Shown: piece by piece, positions 1 to 7,916 of the stretch | Position numbering within the stretch: position 1 is the stretch's first letter | Layout of the letters: every line of letters begins with the position of its first letter | Assembly (NCBI GenBank): GCA_903881545.1 | Contig: CAIRTQ010000096.1 | Span: forward strand, 1 to 64,000 | Length of the DNA stretch: 64,000 nucleotides | Direction of reading: 5' to 3' | DNA from: an uncultured Elusimicrobia bacterium | GTDB taxonomy: Bacteria > Elusimicrobiota > Elusimicrobia > UBA1565 > UBA9628 | Translations under genes and position numbers: made by a program | The notes under the pieces: model-generated | What the model saw: only the letters and a program-made list of their open reading frames with translations | Told to the model about the DNA's origin: nothing | Databases searched by the model: none

Positions 1-1
1 C

Positions 2-2680
2 CCCGGCCCCGTTGAGGCCAAGTGGAGCGCGAGCTGGCGGGCCGCCGACCTTTTTCACGCGGAGCCGGAAGCCGGCGGCAAGCCTTTCGTCATGGTCATC
101 CCGCCGCCCAACGTCACCGGCGCCCTCCACGTCGGCCATGCCCTCGACAATACTTTGCAGGACATCTTCGCCCGCTACCACCGCCTCGCGGGCCGGCCCG
201 TCTGCTGGGTGCCGGGCACCGACCATGGCGGCATCGCAACGCAGAGCGTCATGGAGAAGCAGCTCAAGGCCGAGAAGCTGACCCGCCAGCTCCTGGGCCG
301 CGAGAAGTTCCTGGCCCGCATGCAGGTCTGGACCCGCCAGTGCAAGACCACGATCCTGGGCCAGCTCGAGCGCCTGGGCTGCGCCCTGGACTGGCGCCGC
401 GAATCCTTCACCATGGACGAGGACCGGGCCGAGGCCGTGCACGAGGCCTTCAAGGTCCTCTGGGGCAAGGGCCTCATCTACCGCGGCGAGCGCATGGTCA
501 ACTGGTGCGTGCGCTGCGGCACCGCGCTTTCCGACATCGAGGTGGAGTTCGAGGACCGCAAGGGGCACCTCTGGCACATCCATTATCCGGCCGCCGACGG
601 CGGCCGGGGCCCGGTGGTGGCCACCACTAGGCCGGAGACCATGCTGGGCGACACCGCGGTGGCGGTCAACCCCAAGGACCCGCGCTATCAGGGGCTGGTG
701 GGCAAGGTCCTGCGCCTGCCCCTGGCGGGCCGCGAGATCCCGCTGGTGGCCGACGCCTACGTGGACTCGGATTTCGGCACCGGGGCGCTCAAAGTCACCC
801 CGGCCCACGACCCCAACGACTTCGAGATCGCCCAGCGCCAGAAGCTGGCGTCCGTGACGGTCATATCGCCGGACGGCCGCATGACGGCCGCGGCCGGCGC
901 CGCCTACGAGGGGCTCTCCCGCGAGGCGGCGCGCGACAAGGTGGTGGAGGACCTCAAGGCCGCCGGGGTCCTGGAGAAGGTCGAGGATTACCCCCACCGG
1001 GTCGGGGTGTGCTACCGCTGCAACCAGCCCATCGAGACGCTGCTGTCCTGGCAGTGGTTCGTGCGCATGGAGCCGCTGGCCAAGCCCGCGATCCTGGCCC
1101 TCGACACCGGCCGGTTCCGCCTCTATCCGGATTCCTGGACCAAGCCCTACCGCGATTGGCTGGCCAACATCAAAGACTGGTGCATCTCGCGCCAGATCTG
1201 GTGGGGCCACCGCATCCCGGTGTGGTACTGCGTCAAGTGCCACGGCGAGCGCATCAAGACCCACTTCCATCAGATCGCCGATGCCCGGGGCGTCTTCTCG
1301 CCGGAGGAGCCGGCCTCCTGCCCGGTCTGCGGCGGCGCCGAGTTCATCCGCGACCCGGACGTGCTCGATACCTGGTTCTCCTCGGCCCTGTGGCCGTTCT
1401 CGGTCTTCCGCTGGCCGGGCGCCACGCCGGAACTCAAGGCTTTCTATCCGACCTCGCTGCTGGTCACGGGCTACGAGATCCTCTACCTTTGGGTGGCGCG
1501 CATGCAGATGATGGGCTTGGCCCTGTTGGGCGAGGTGCCTTTCCCCGAGACCCTCATCCACGGCATCGTGCGCGACAAGTCCGGCAAGAAGATGTCCAAG
1601 TCCCTGGGCAACGTGGTGGATCCCCTGGTCATGATGGACAAATACGGGACCGACGCCCTCCGGTTCTCCCTCGTCATCCAGGCCTATCCCGGCAAGGACA
1701 TCCCTTTCGCGGAGAGCTCGATCACCGGCTCGCGCAATTTCGCCAACAAGCTGTGGAACTCGACGCGCTTCGTGCTCATGAACCTGCCGACCGACCGCCC
1801 GGTCGCCGCGCTGGCGCAAGTGGACCGCAAGCGGCTCGAACTCTGCGACCGCTGGATCCTGGCGCAGTATCAGGCCGCGATCGCCGCGGCGCGCGCGAAA
1901 CTCGACGTCTACGAGCCTGCGGCCGCGGCCGACGCGCTCTATGGATTCTTATGGGACAAGTTCTGCGACTGGTACGTGGAGCTCGCCAAGATCCGGCTGC
2001 AAGGGACCGACGAGACGGCCCGGGAGACGGCGCGCGCCGTCCTGGTCGAGGTCTTGAGCGGGACCCTGCGCATGCTGCATCCCTTCATGCCCTTCATCAC
2101 CGAGGAGCTCTACGCCGCGCTGCAGCCCTTCACCGGGAAGAAAGCCGCCTTCATCATCGCGGCGGGCCTGCCGGAGCCGTCGGCGGAGCGTGCCGACGAG
2201 GCCGCCTGCCGGGAGATGGCGGTCCTCATGGAGGCGGTCTCGGCTCTGCGTTCCTTGCGCGCCCAGCTCAACGTGCCGCCGGGCCTCAAGATCCGGGTCT
2301 TCGGCGCGGGGGGCGCGGCCGACGTCCGGGAGCTGCTGGCCAGGCGCTGCGACTATCTCAAGGCTCTGGCGCGCATGGAGGACTTCGAGCTGTGCGCGCA
2401 GGGCGCCCGGCCTCCCCACAGCGCCACGGCCGTGGCCGCCGGCATGAGCTTCTACGTCCCTCTGGAGGGCGTCATCGACTTCGCGCAGGAGCGCGAGCGC
2501 CTGCAGAAGGAGATCGTCAAGGCCGAGTCGGACATGGGCAAGCTCGAGGCCAGGATAGGCAACAAGGATTTTCTGGCGCGGGCGCCCCAGTCCGAGGTGG
2601 AACTGGCGCGCGGCCAGTACGACGCGGCCCGCGCGCGGCTCGACCGGCTCAAGGAGACGCTGCGGATGCTCTCGCAATGA
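2..2680 (+). CDS. valS: Valyl-tRNA synthetase (5' end outside window)
   Basis: Class I aminoacyl-tRNA synthetase that charges tRNA-Val in the cytosol. The reading frame is open from base 2, upstream of the first ATG in the ORF track, so the true start lies before the window. Visible are the HIGH-type motif HVGH just after PPNVTG, the editing (CP1) region with TTRPETMLGDTAV, the KMSKS motif, the anticodon-binding region and a C-terminal coiled-coil arm rich in Glu/Lys/Arg, as is normal for ValRS. The visible part is 892 residues, so only a short N-terminus is missing. The stop overlaps the next gene's ATG (ATGA). Confidence 0.97.
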   Translation, partial: PGPVEAKWSASWRAADLFHAEPEAGGKPFVMVIPPPNVTGALHVGHALDNTLQDIFARYHRLAGRPVCWVPGTDHGGIATQSVMEKQLKAEKLTRQLLGREKFLARMQVWTRQCKTTILGQLERLGCALDWRRESFTMDEDRAEAVHEAFKVLWGKGLIYRGERMVNWCVRCGTALSDIEVEFEDRKGHLWHIHYPAADGGRGPVVATTRPETMLGDTAVAVNPKDPRYQGLVGKVLRLPLAGREIPLVADAYVDSDFGTGALKVTPAHDPNDFEIAQRQKLASVTVISPDGRMTAAAGAAYEGLSREAARDKVVEDLKAAGVLEKVEDYPHRVGVCYRCNQPIETLLSWQWFVRMEPLAKPAILALDTGRFRLYPDSWTKPYRDWLANIKDWCISRQIWWGHRIPVWYCVKCHGERIKTHFHQIADARGVFSPEEPASCPVCGGAEFIRDPDVLDTWFSSALWPFSVFRWPGATPELKAFYPTSLLVTGYEILYLWVARMQMMGLALLGEVPFPETLIHGIVRDKSGKKMSKSLGNVVDPLVMMDKYGTDALRFSLVIQAYPGKDIPFAESSITGSRNFANKLWNSTRFVLMNLPTDRPVAALAQVDRKRLELCDRWILAQYQAAIAAARAKLDVYEPAAAADALYGFLWDKFCDWYVELAKIRLQGTDETARETARAVLVEVLSGTLRMLHPFMPFITEELYAALQPFTGKKAAFIIAAGLPEPSAERADEAACREMAVLMEAVSALRSLRAQLNVPPGLKIRVFGAGGAADVRELLARRCDYLKALARMEDFELCAQGARPPHSATAVAAGMSFYVPLEGVIDFAQERERLQKEIVKAESDMGKLEARIGNKDFLARAPQSEVELARGQYDAARARLDRLKETLRMLSQ

Positions 2681-3408
2681 CCGGGTTCCTGGTCGCGCTG
2701 GCCTTCGGCGGGCTAGCCTGGGGAGCCGGACCGGACTCGGGCCGCGTGGCGGTCGCGGCTTCCACGGCCGCGGCCGTGGCGGTCTCCAGCGAGGCCTCCG
2801 CCGGCGCCCCCGTCGAGGCACGGCCCAAGGCCCCGCGGACGCGGCGCAGCCGCGTCATCGTCCATAAGGAGGCCGCGGACTGGGAGCCGGTCTCGGTCGT
2901 GCTCCAGCCCGGCGCGGGCCGCCGCACTGCCTTCGAGCGCCTGGTGCAGGGATACCCGGGCGGCGTGTACCGGGGCAAGACCTCCCCGACCAAGGCCGCG
3001 GCGCGGGCCTATCGGGCCAAGGGCGACCGCTGGCTCGTGATCGCGCTTTATCCGGCCGACCTGCGATCGGCGCGGACTCATCTGGAAGCGCGCTTCCGCG
3101 TCCAGGAGGGCTACCTGGAGGAGGTCAAGGTCGCCGCAGTCACCAGGACCAGGGGCGGCGGGGATGACACGGGCGACGAAGCGGAGGATTCTTTTTCCCT
3201 GAGCGCCCAAGGCGCTGACTTCACCGAGCGCTTCCCGGGCAGCGCCGAGGTCGAGCTTTCCGCCATCGACCCGGAGCCGGGCGCGCGCGCCGTCAACGCC
3301 GGCCGCGTGAAGTTCGCCGAGTTCGGCGGCCAGGATCTGGGATTCGTGGGTTTCTCCTGGTCCCTGACCGGCGTCTCGGGGGAACGGACGGCGGCCCCGG
3401 GGCCATGA
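2677..3408 (+). CDS. Secreted hypothetical protein
   Basis: A 243-residue protein of unknown function. The ORF track merges it with a long shadow frame starting at 1009, but the real start is the ATG overlapping the valS stop by ATGA coupling. The N-terminus MTGFLVALAFGGLAWGAG looks like a signal peptide, followed by an Ala/Val-rich low-complexity stretch and then a mixed domain without a recognised motif. It is probably exported. Position suggests co-transcription with valS and the downstream squalene/phytoene synthase. No family could be assigned. Confidence 0.7.
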   Translation: MTGFLVALAFGGLAWGAGPDSGRVAVAASTAAAVAVSSEASAGAPVEARPKAPRTRRSRVIVHKEAADWEPVSVVLQPGAGRRTAFERLVQGYPGGVYRGKTSPTKAAARAYRAKGDRWLVIALYPADLRSARTHLEARFRVQEGYLEEVKVAAVTRTRGGGDDTGDEAEDSFSLSAQGADFTERFPGSAEVELSAIDPEPGARAVNAGRVKFAEFGGQDLGFVGFSWSLTGVSGERTAAPGP

Positions 3409-3409
3409 C

Positions 3410-4372
3410 ATGATGCCGCGGGAACTGCTGCGCGAGGTCTCCCGCTCCTTCTACCTGTCGCTGCGCGTTCTGCCGGCCGAGGTCCGGCCGCAGATCTCCC
3501 TGGCCTACCTGCTGGCCCGGGCCAGCGACACGGTAGCCGACACCGGGATCGTGGCGCGCGAGCGCCGGTTGGAACTGCTGCGCCGGATGCGCGAGGGGGA
3601 TTTTCGAGGAGTGCCGGAACTGGCCACCGGGCAAGCCGCTCCCTCGGAACGGCGCCTCTTGGAGAGCCTCGACGCCTGCGCCGCCGAACTGGCGTCGCTG
3701 GAGTCCGCAGACCAGGCCTTGATCCGGGCGCTGCTGGACACCATCATCTCGGGCCAGACCTTCGACCTGGAGCGCTTCCAGGCCGCGGCCCCGGGGGCGC
3801 CCGTGGCCTTGGCCGACGGCGCCGAACTGGACCGCTATGCCTATATGGTGGCGGGCTGCGTGGGCGAATTCTGGACCAGGCTGTGCGCCGCGCACCTTCC
3901 GCTTTTTGCCGCAGTGGATCAGGAGGAGATGGTCCGTCTGGGGGTGCGTTTCGGCAAGGGCCTCCAGCTCGTCAACATACTGCGCGACATGGCCGCGGAC
4001 CTGCGTTTGGGGCGCTGCTACCTTCCGGTCCCGCGGCCGGAGGCGCTCCTGGACCCGGCGCGTTATCCCGAGGTGGCGGAGGATTACGCCCGGTGGCTCG
4101 ATGTCGCGCGGGAGCATCTCGACGCGGGCTGGCGCTACGCCCTGCGCATCCCGCCGCGGCTCTGGCGCGTGCGCCTGGCCTGCGTCTGGCCCATCTGGAT
4201 CGGTCTGGCAACTATAGCGCTCCTGCGCCGCAGCAATCCGCTCGATGCATCTCAGCGGGTGATGGTGCCGCAATGGCGGGTCAACCTGTTCCTGGCGCAG
4301 TCCTTGCTTTGCGCCCGCAGCGACCGCCTGTTGAATCGGACCTATGAGGCTCTGCGCCGCGCCTCCGCCTAG
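3410..4372 (+). CDS. Squalene/phytoene synthase family protein
   Basis: Head-to-head prenyl transferase (320 aa) joining two isoprenyl diphosphates into squalene, phytoene or a related precursor. Both Asp-rich motifs for Mg-diphosphate binding are present: the first in SDTVADT (D-T-V-A-D) near residue 40, the second in LRDMAADLRLGRCYLP (D-M-A-A-D) near residue 190. SRSFYLSLRVLP at the N-terminus is typical of the family. The product cannot be decided from sequence alone; no desaturase or cyclase lies nearby. It starts one base after the preceding stop, so the genes are likely one transcript. The C-terminal hydrophobic segment may sit at the membrane. Confidence 0.88.
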   Translation: MMPRELLREVSRSFYLSLRVLPAEVRPQISLAYLLARASDTVADTGIVARERRLELLRRMREGDFRGVPELATGQAAPSERRLLESLDACAAELASLESADQALIRALLDTIISGQTFDLERFQAAAPGAPVALADGAELDRYAYMVAGCVGEFWTRLCAAHLPLFAAVDQEEMVRLGVRFGKGLQLVNILRDMAADLRLGRCYLPVPRPEALLDPARYPEVAEDYARWLDVAREHLDAGWRYALRIPPRLWRVRLACVWPIWIGLATIALLRRSNPLDASQRVMVPQWRVNLFLAQSLLCARSDRLLNRTYEALRRASA

Positions 4373-4375
4373 ACT

Positions 4376-4870
4376 ATGGAAAACATTCTGGACAGGTTCC
4401 TGCGGCGCGAAACGCATCCCGCCGTCCAGTTCATCAAGTACGCGCTCGCCGGCGTCGTGGCCACGGCCGTGGACGTCTCGGTCTTCTACCTGGCCGCTAT
4501 TTTGATTCTGCCGGCGTTGAGCCCGGGCGACCCTGTGGCCCGACTGCTCGGCCTGCATCCTGCCGAGCTGGCGGAGGGCGTCAGGTCGACGCACTATGTC
4601 TGGGACAAGGTGCTGGCCTTCCTGTTCTCGAACATGACCGCTTACCTGTGCAACGTTAAGTGGGTATTCACTCCGGGCCGGCACAACCGGGCCATGGAGT
4701 TCGTGTACTTCTGCGCCCTCTCGGCGTCGAGCTTCGCCGTGGGCACGGTCCTGGGCTGGCTGCTCATCCGTTCGACCGGCCTGGCCAGCACCTACGCCTA
4801 TGTCGCGAACTGCGCGGCTTCCCTGGCCATAAATTACGCCGGCCGCAAGTTCCTCATCTTCAAATCTTGA
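4376..4870 (+). CDS. GtrA-like membrane protein
   Basis: A 164-residue integral membrane protein resembling the GtrA family, thought to help flip or use polyprenyl-linked sugars in cell-surface polysaccharide synthesis. Four hydrophobic segments are visible, with the family-type beginning FIKYALAGVVATAVDVSVFY and a C-terminal NYAGRKFLIFKS ending. A somewhat long loop separates segments one and two. It begins three bases after the prenyl synthase stop, consistent with an envelope-lipid context. Its stop overlaps a TTG start of the next gene. Confidence 0.8.
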   Translation: MENILDRFLRRETHPAVQFIKYALAGVVATAVDVSVFYLAAILILPALSPGDPVARLLGLHPAELAEGVRSTHYVWDKVLAFLFSNMTAYLCNVKWVFTPGRHNRAMEFVYFCALSASSFAVGTVLGWLLIRSTGLASTYAYVANCAASLAINYAGRKFLIFKS

Positions 4871-5958
4871 GACGCGCCGACACGAAGCCGGTGCTGGTCC
4901 TGCTCCTGGCCATGGCGGCCGGGCTGGGGGTGATGTACTTCGCCATGAAGCGGATCTTTCCCCACCAGGCGAACCTCCCTTTTAATCTTCGCCGGTCCGA
5001 CCCGTCTCGGGACGAGCCTTGGTCCCAAACGGCCGCGCCCGCATCGCCCTTGCCGGTCCCCGAGGCCTTGCCGGCCGTCTCGCAGCCGGCGGGGAACCCG
5101 GCGGCGCCGGCTGTGACTGAGGCGACGGCCGCGGGTCAGGCCGTCCCGGCCCCTCCGGCGCCCGACGAAGCTCCGGTCGGGGACCCCAAAGGGAGTGTGC
5201 CCGAGTCCGGCGTCGCCCCCGCCCGGGCCGCCGGCCCGGGCGCGTCCGCCCCGGCCCCGGCATCCAGGACCGAGAGCGAGGACGTTTCCGGCGCGCGGCG
5301 CATGGCATCGGAGGCCGCACCGCTGCCGCCCGCGAGGCCGCCCGAGGCGGCAGGCACCACCGGCTCGCCGCCTGATCGTCTCATGCCCGCCGCCGGTCCG
5401 GTCCCGGTCCCCGGCCGCAGCCCGGTCCAAGGCCTGGAGCCGTTTCCGGCCGCGCCTCCAGGCATGGCGTTGGGCCCAGCGGCTGTCAACCAAGTCATAC
5501 GCAAAGCGCTGGACAAACTGCCCGGCTATCGTCCTCCCATCGATTCGAACGTGATCACCAGCCTTCCCCATGCGCAAGTGCAGAACATCTTCACGGGCAC
5601 CATCGAAGCGAGCGCCGACCTGAGGGCCAAGGGCGCCTATCTGGCACAGATCAGCGGCTTGGCTCCGACCGTGGCGTTGGCCTGGGTCAAGAAGGAGAAT
5701 GGGGTCAACAACAACATCCTCGGGGTCACCAACCAGAATGGCCTTGAGACATTCGCGACTTGGCAGCAAGGGATCGACGCGGCGGTCAACCTTTTGCAGA
5801 CCTCAAACTACTATGCGGGCATCCGAGCCGCCATCGCCGGCGGCAACCCCTGCGCCCAGCGCGACGCCATCGTGGCCAGCCCCTGGTCCGGGCGGAGCCA
5901 CTATGGCAACGGCGCGAATTTTCCCGAGATTCCGGGCTGCCCGCCTTACGGGCAATAG
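4867..5958 (+). CDS. Membrane-anchored/secreted glucosaminidase-like protein
   Basis: A 363-residue protein with an N-terminal hydrophobic anchor (VLVLLLAMAAGLGVMYF), about 170 residues of Pro/Ala/Gly-rich linker, and a C-terminal globular domain. That domain has the look of lysozyme-like N-acetylglucosaminidases: alanine-rich helices followed by WVKKENGVNNNILGVT, where the Glu could be catalytic, and the ending SPWSGRSHYGNGANFP. The likely start is TTG at 4867, overlapping the gtrA-like stop; the track's start at 4660 is inside that gene. A role in cell-wall turnover is inferred; the catalytic residue is not proven. Confidence 0.6.
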   Translation: MRRADTKPVLVLLLAMAAGLGVMYFAMKRIFPHQANLPFNLRRSDPSRDEPWSQTAAPASPLPVPEALPAVSQPAGNPAAPAVTEATAAGQAVPAPPAPDEAPVGDPKGSVPESGVAPARAAGPGASAPAPASRTESEDVSGARRMASEAAPLPPARPPEAAGTTGSPPDRLMPAAGPVPVPGRSPVQGLEPFPAAPPGMALGPAAVNQVIRKALDKLPGYRPPIDSNVITSLPHAQVQNIFTGTIEASADLRAKGAYLAQISGLAPTVALAWVKKENGVNNNILGVTNQNGLETFATWQQGIDAAVNLLQTSNYYAGIRAAIAGGNPCAQRDAIVASPWSGRSHYGNGANFPEIPGCPPYGQ

Positions 5959-5997
5959 ATCTGCGTTGGGTGCTTAGCGCCTCCGCCCGTCGCAGCC

Positions 5998-6981
5998 CTA
6001 TCTAGGCCCCGGCAGGGCCTTGAGCCAGAGGGAAGAGACCAGCAGGCGCTTCACGCGCGGACGCGCCACCCATTTCGCTTGGGGGGGCTGCGGTCCCAGG
6101 CTTTGGGCGTTCCTGATGGTCAGAAGGATGCGGTAGCGGGTGATGGCGTGGCGTACGGTCTTGATGACGGCGCCCGGTCGGGCCCGGACCCGGCCCGCCT
6201 CGGGCAGGCCCCAGTGGCCTTTGAGGAGAAGTTCGTCAGGGCCGCGCTTCCAGAGCAGGACTTGGCCGTCCCGTTCAATCCATAGGCAGGTCCAGCGTAA
6301 GTTCTGGGCCGCCCGCTTGGGGCTGAGGAGCGGCAGACGGTTCTGGAGATTGTTCTTGCAGGCCGAGCAGGAGGCGCGCAAGGGGCAGGCCGGGCAAATG
6401 GGTTTCTGCGAAGTGCAGACGGTCTCTCCCAATTCCATCATGGCCTGGTTCCAATCCCCGGGATGCCGCGGGTCGAGCAATGACTGCGCCAGACTCCATA
6501 GCAGCTTTTGCACGGCGGGCCGGCGCGGGTCGCGGCGTATGCCGTGCCAGCGGCAGAGGACGCGGGCCACGTTGGCGTCTAAAACGGCGTGGGGCAGGTC
6601 CCAGGTGATAGAGAGGACCGCGGCCGCGGTGTAGCGCCCTATCCCGGGCAGGGCCAGCCAGGAGTCTATGTCGCGGGGCCAATCGCCCCCGGGTCGAGCC
6701 GCGATCATGCGGGCGGCGGCGGCCAGGTTGCGCGCGCGGGCGTAGTAGCCGAGGCCGGCCCATTCCTTTAAGACCGCGGATTCGGGCGCGCGCGCCAGGG
6801 CGCGCAGGTCCGGGAAGCGGCGCAGGAATCGTTCGTACCGGGGCAGGACCGCGGCGACAGTGGTCTGCTGGAGCATGGCCTCCGCCAGCCAGACGCGGTA
6901 GGGGTCGCGGTCGCGCCGCCAGGGCAAAGGCCGGGCGTGGCGGCGGTACCAGCTTAAGAGGCGGCGGCGGGGGGGGCTCAC
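5998..6981 (-). CDS. mutY: A/G-specific adenine DNA glycosylase MutY
   Basis: Base-excision repair glycosylase (327 aa) removing adenine mispaired with 8-oxoguanine. Visible are the catalytic Glu in WLAEAMLQQT, the helix-hairpin-helix LPGIGRYTA, the catalytic Asp in DANVARVLCR, and a complete 4Fe-4S ligand set C-x6-C-x2-C-x5-C (CTSQKPICPACPLRASC). A C-terminal NUDIX-like 8-oxoG recognition domain follows. The start chosen is the GTG overlapping the stop of the upstream BON gene (GTGA); the track's longer version runs into that gene. Convergent with the glucosaminidase-like gene. Confidence 0.95.
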   Translation of the reverse strand: MSPPRRRLLSWYRRHARPLPWRRDRDPYRVWLAEAMLQQTTVAAVLPRYERFLRRFPDLRALARAPESAVLKEWAGLGYYARARNLAAAARMIAARPGGDWPRDIDSWLALPGIGRYTAAAVLSITWDLPHAVLDANVARVLCRWHGIRRDPRRPAVQKLLWSLAQSLLDPRHPGDWNQAMMELGETVCTSQKPICPACPLRASCSACKNNLQNRLPLLSPKRAAQNLRWTCLWIERDGQVLLWKRGPDELLLKGHWGLPEAGRVRARPGAVIKTVRHAITRYRILLTIRNAQSLGPQPPQAKWVARPRVKRLLVSSLWLKALPGPR

Positions 6982-7274
6982 TCCGGGACGAGGAGGTTGA
7001 CGATGGCTTGGTCCACGCCTTTGGTCCGGCGCGCGATGCGGGTGATGGTGTCTTTGTCCTGATAGCTGTTGACCATGCCGGAGATGGTCGCTATTCCGGA
7101 ATGGACGTCGATGGTGACGTAGCGAAGTTCCAGATCGGGCTGGCCGCGCAGGGCGGTCTCGACGCGGGCCTTGATGCCGGCGTCGGTGAAGTCCAGGGGC
7201 TGGACGTTGGACATGCAGGCGCAGAGGCCGAGGACAACGACGGAAATGGCTAGAGGGCGCAGCCAGCATCTCAT
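6978..7274 (-). CDS. BON-domain lipoprotein
   Basis: A 98-residue predicted lipoprotein: the signal peptide has a lipobox-like VLGLCAC, followed by a single BON domain (about residues 30-97, with VTIDVHSGIATISGMV and a terminal VNLLV strand). BON domains bind membranes or lipids and occur in OsmY-type periplasmic stress proteins. It overlaps mutY by GTGA, so the two are probably co-translated. Exact role unknown. Confidence 0.8.
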   Translation of the reverse strand: MRCWLRPLAISVVVLGLCACMSNVQPLDFTDAGIKARVETALRGQPDLELRYVTIDVHSGIATISGMVNSYQDKDTITRIARRTKGVDQAIVNLLVPE

Positions 7275-7332
7275 GCCAAGGGAATATATCTTTTTGTCAG
7301 CGGGCTGGTAAAGCCTACGGCCTAGGAAGCAA

Positions 7333-7668
7333 TCAGGCGACTTTCCCTAGGGTCTTGATGACTTGTAATATGGTTTTTCGTTTCCGGGGAGATGCGTTTC
7401 GAAAAATGGAGACGATTTGATCCAGGCCTTCATGGTGTTTTTTTGGCTTGGGGGCAATCCCTTCGAAGAGCTCCGAAATCGACAACCGTAGGGCATCGGC
7501 CAGTCGCTGGACTGTGGTCAGGCTTGCTTTCTTTCGGTTCTGCTCGATGTAGCTCAAGAATCCGGTGCTGATGTCAGCCGCGGCGGCCAGTTGTTCCAGG
7601 GTCAGGCCTCGGCGATCTCGTTCGGCCCTGATGCGTTTGGCCAATAACTCGTAAATCCCCGTCGCCAT
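7333..7668 (-). CDS. XRE-family HTH transcriptional regulator
   Basis: A 111-residue protein with an N-terminal Cro/CI-type helix-turn-helix (residues about 10-65: RIRAERDRRGLTLEQLAAAA then GFLSYIEQNRKKAS as recognition region) and a short basic C-terminus. It is divergently oriented from the DGR target gene, separated by about 250 AT-rich bases that carry a promoter-like element and a palindrome. A role in controlling the DGR target or itself is inferred from position only. An SD-like AAGGAGG lies just upstream of the ATG on the minus strand. Confidence 0.88.
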   Translation of the reverse strand: MATGIYELLAKRIRAERDRRGLTLEQLAAAADISTGFLSYIEQNRKKASLTTVQRLADALRLSISELFEGIAPKPKKHHEGLDQIVSIFRNASPRKRKTILQVIKTLGKVA

Positions 7669-7745
7669 CCGTCCTCCTTTAGTGGATGGTTATTGTAGGT
7701 TAGGCAATGGGTGACTTGAAATAATCCATAAGACAAGTAATTGTA

Positions 7746-7775
7746 TTGACTTATGGAGAAATGATAGATATATCT
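7746..7775 (+). promoter_or_regulatory. Candidate sigma70 promoter with overlapping palindrome for the DGR target
   Basis: TTGACT (7746-7751), a 17-base spacer and TATATC (7769-7774) form a plausible promoter reading toward the target gene. The perfect 10-bp palindrome AGATATATCT (7766-7775) overlaps the -10 box and could be an operator for the divergent XRE regulator. The region is markedly AT-rich compared with its surroundings. Confidence 0.4.
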
Positions 7776-7916
7776 AATATCTAAATATTTATTTTGCTGG
7801 GACGCGGGATTAAGCTGATGCGCTTTAGTAGCCAAAATAGGACGGGACAGAATTGTCCGGCCGCTTCCGACGGTGGATGCCGACCAGCTGACGGTTTCAG
7901 GTTAGTCTATCCTAAA

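Noticed and set aside
1009-3408. 799-codon ORF in the track
   Set aside because: Its first 556 codons are a frame shadow of valS with Arg/Pro/Gly-rich nonsense; only the part from 2677 is a likely gene.
3293-4684. 463-codon minus-strand ORF over the prenyl synthase
   Set aside because: Antisense shadow in high-GC DNA; the plus strand carries intact prenyl-synthase motifs.
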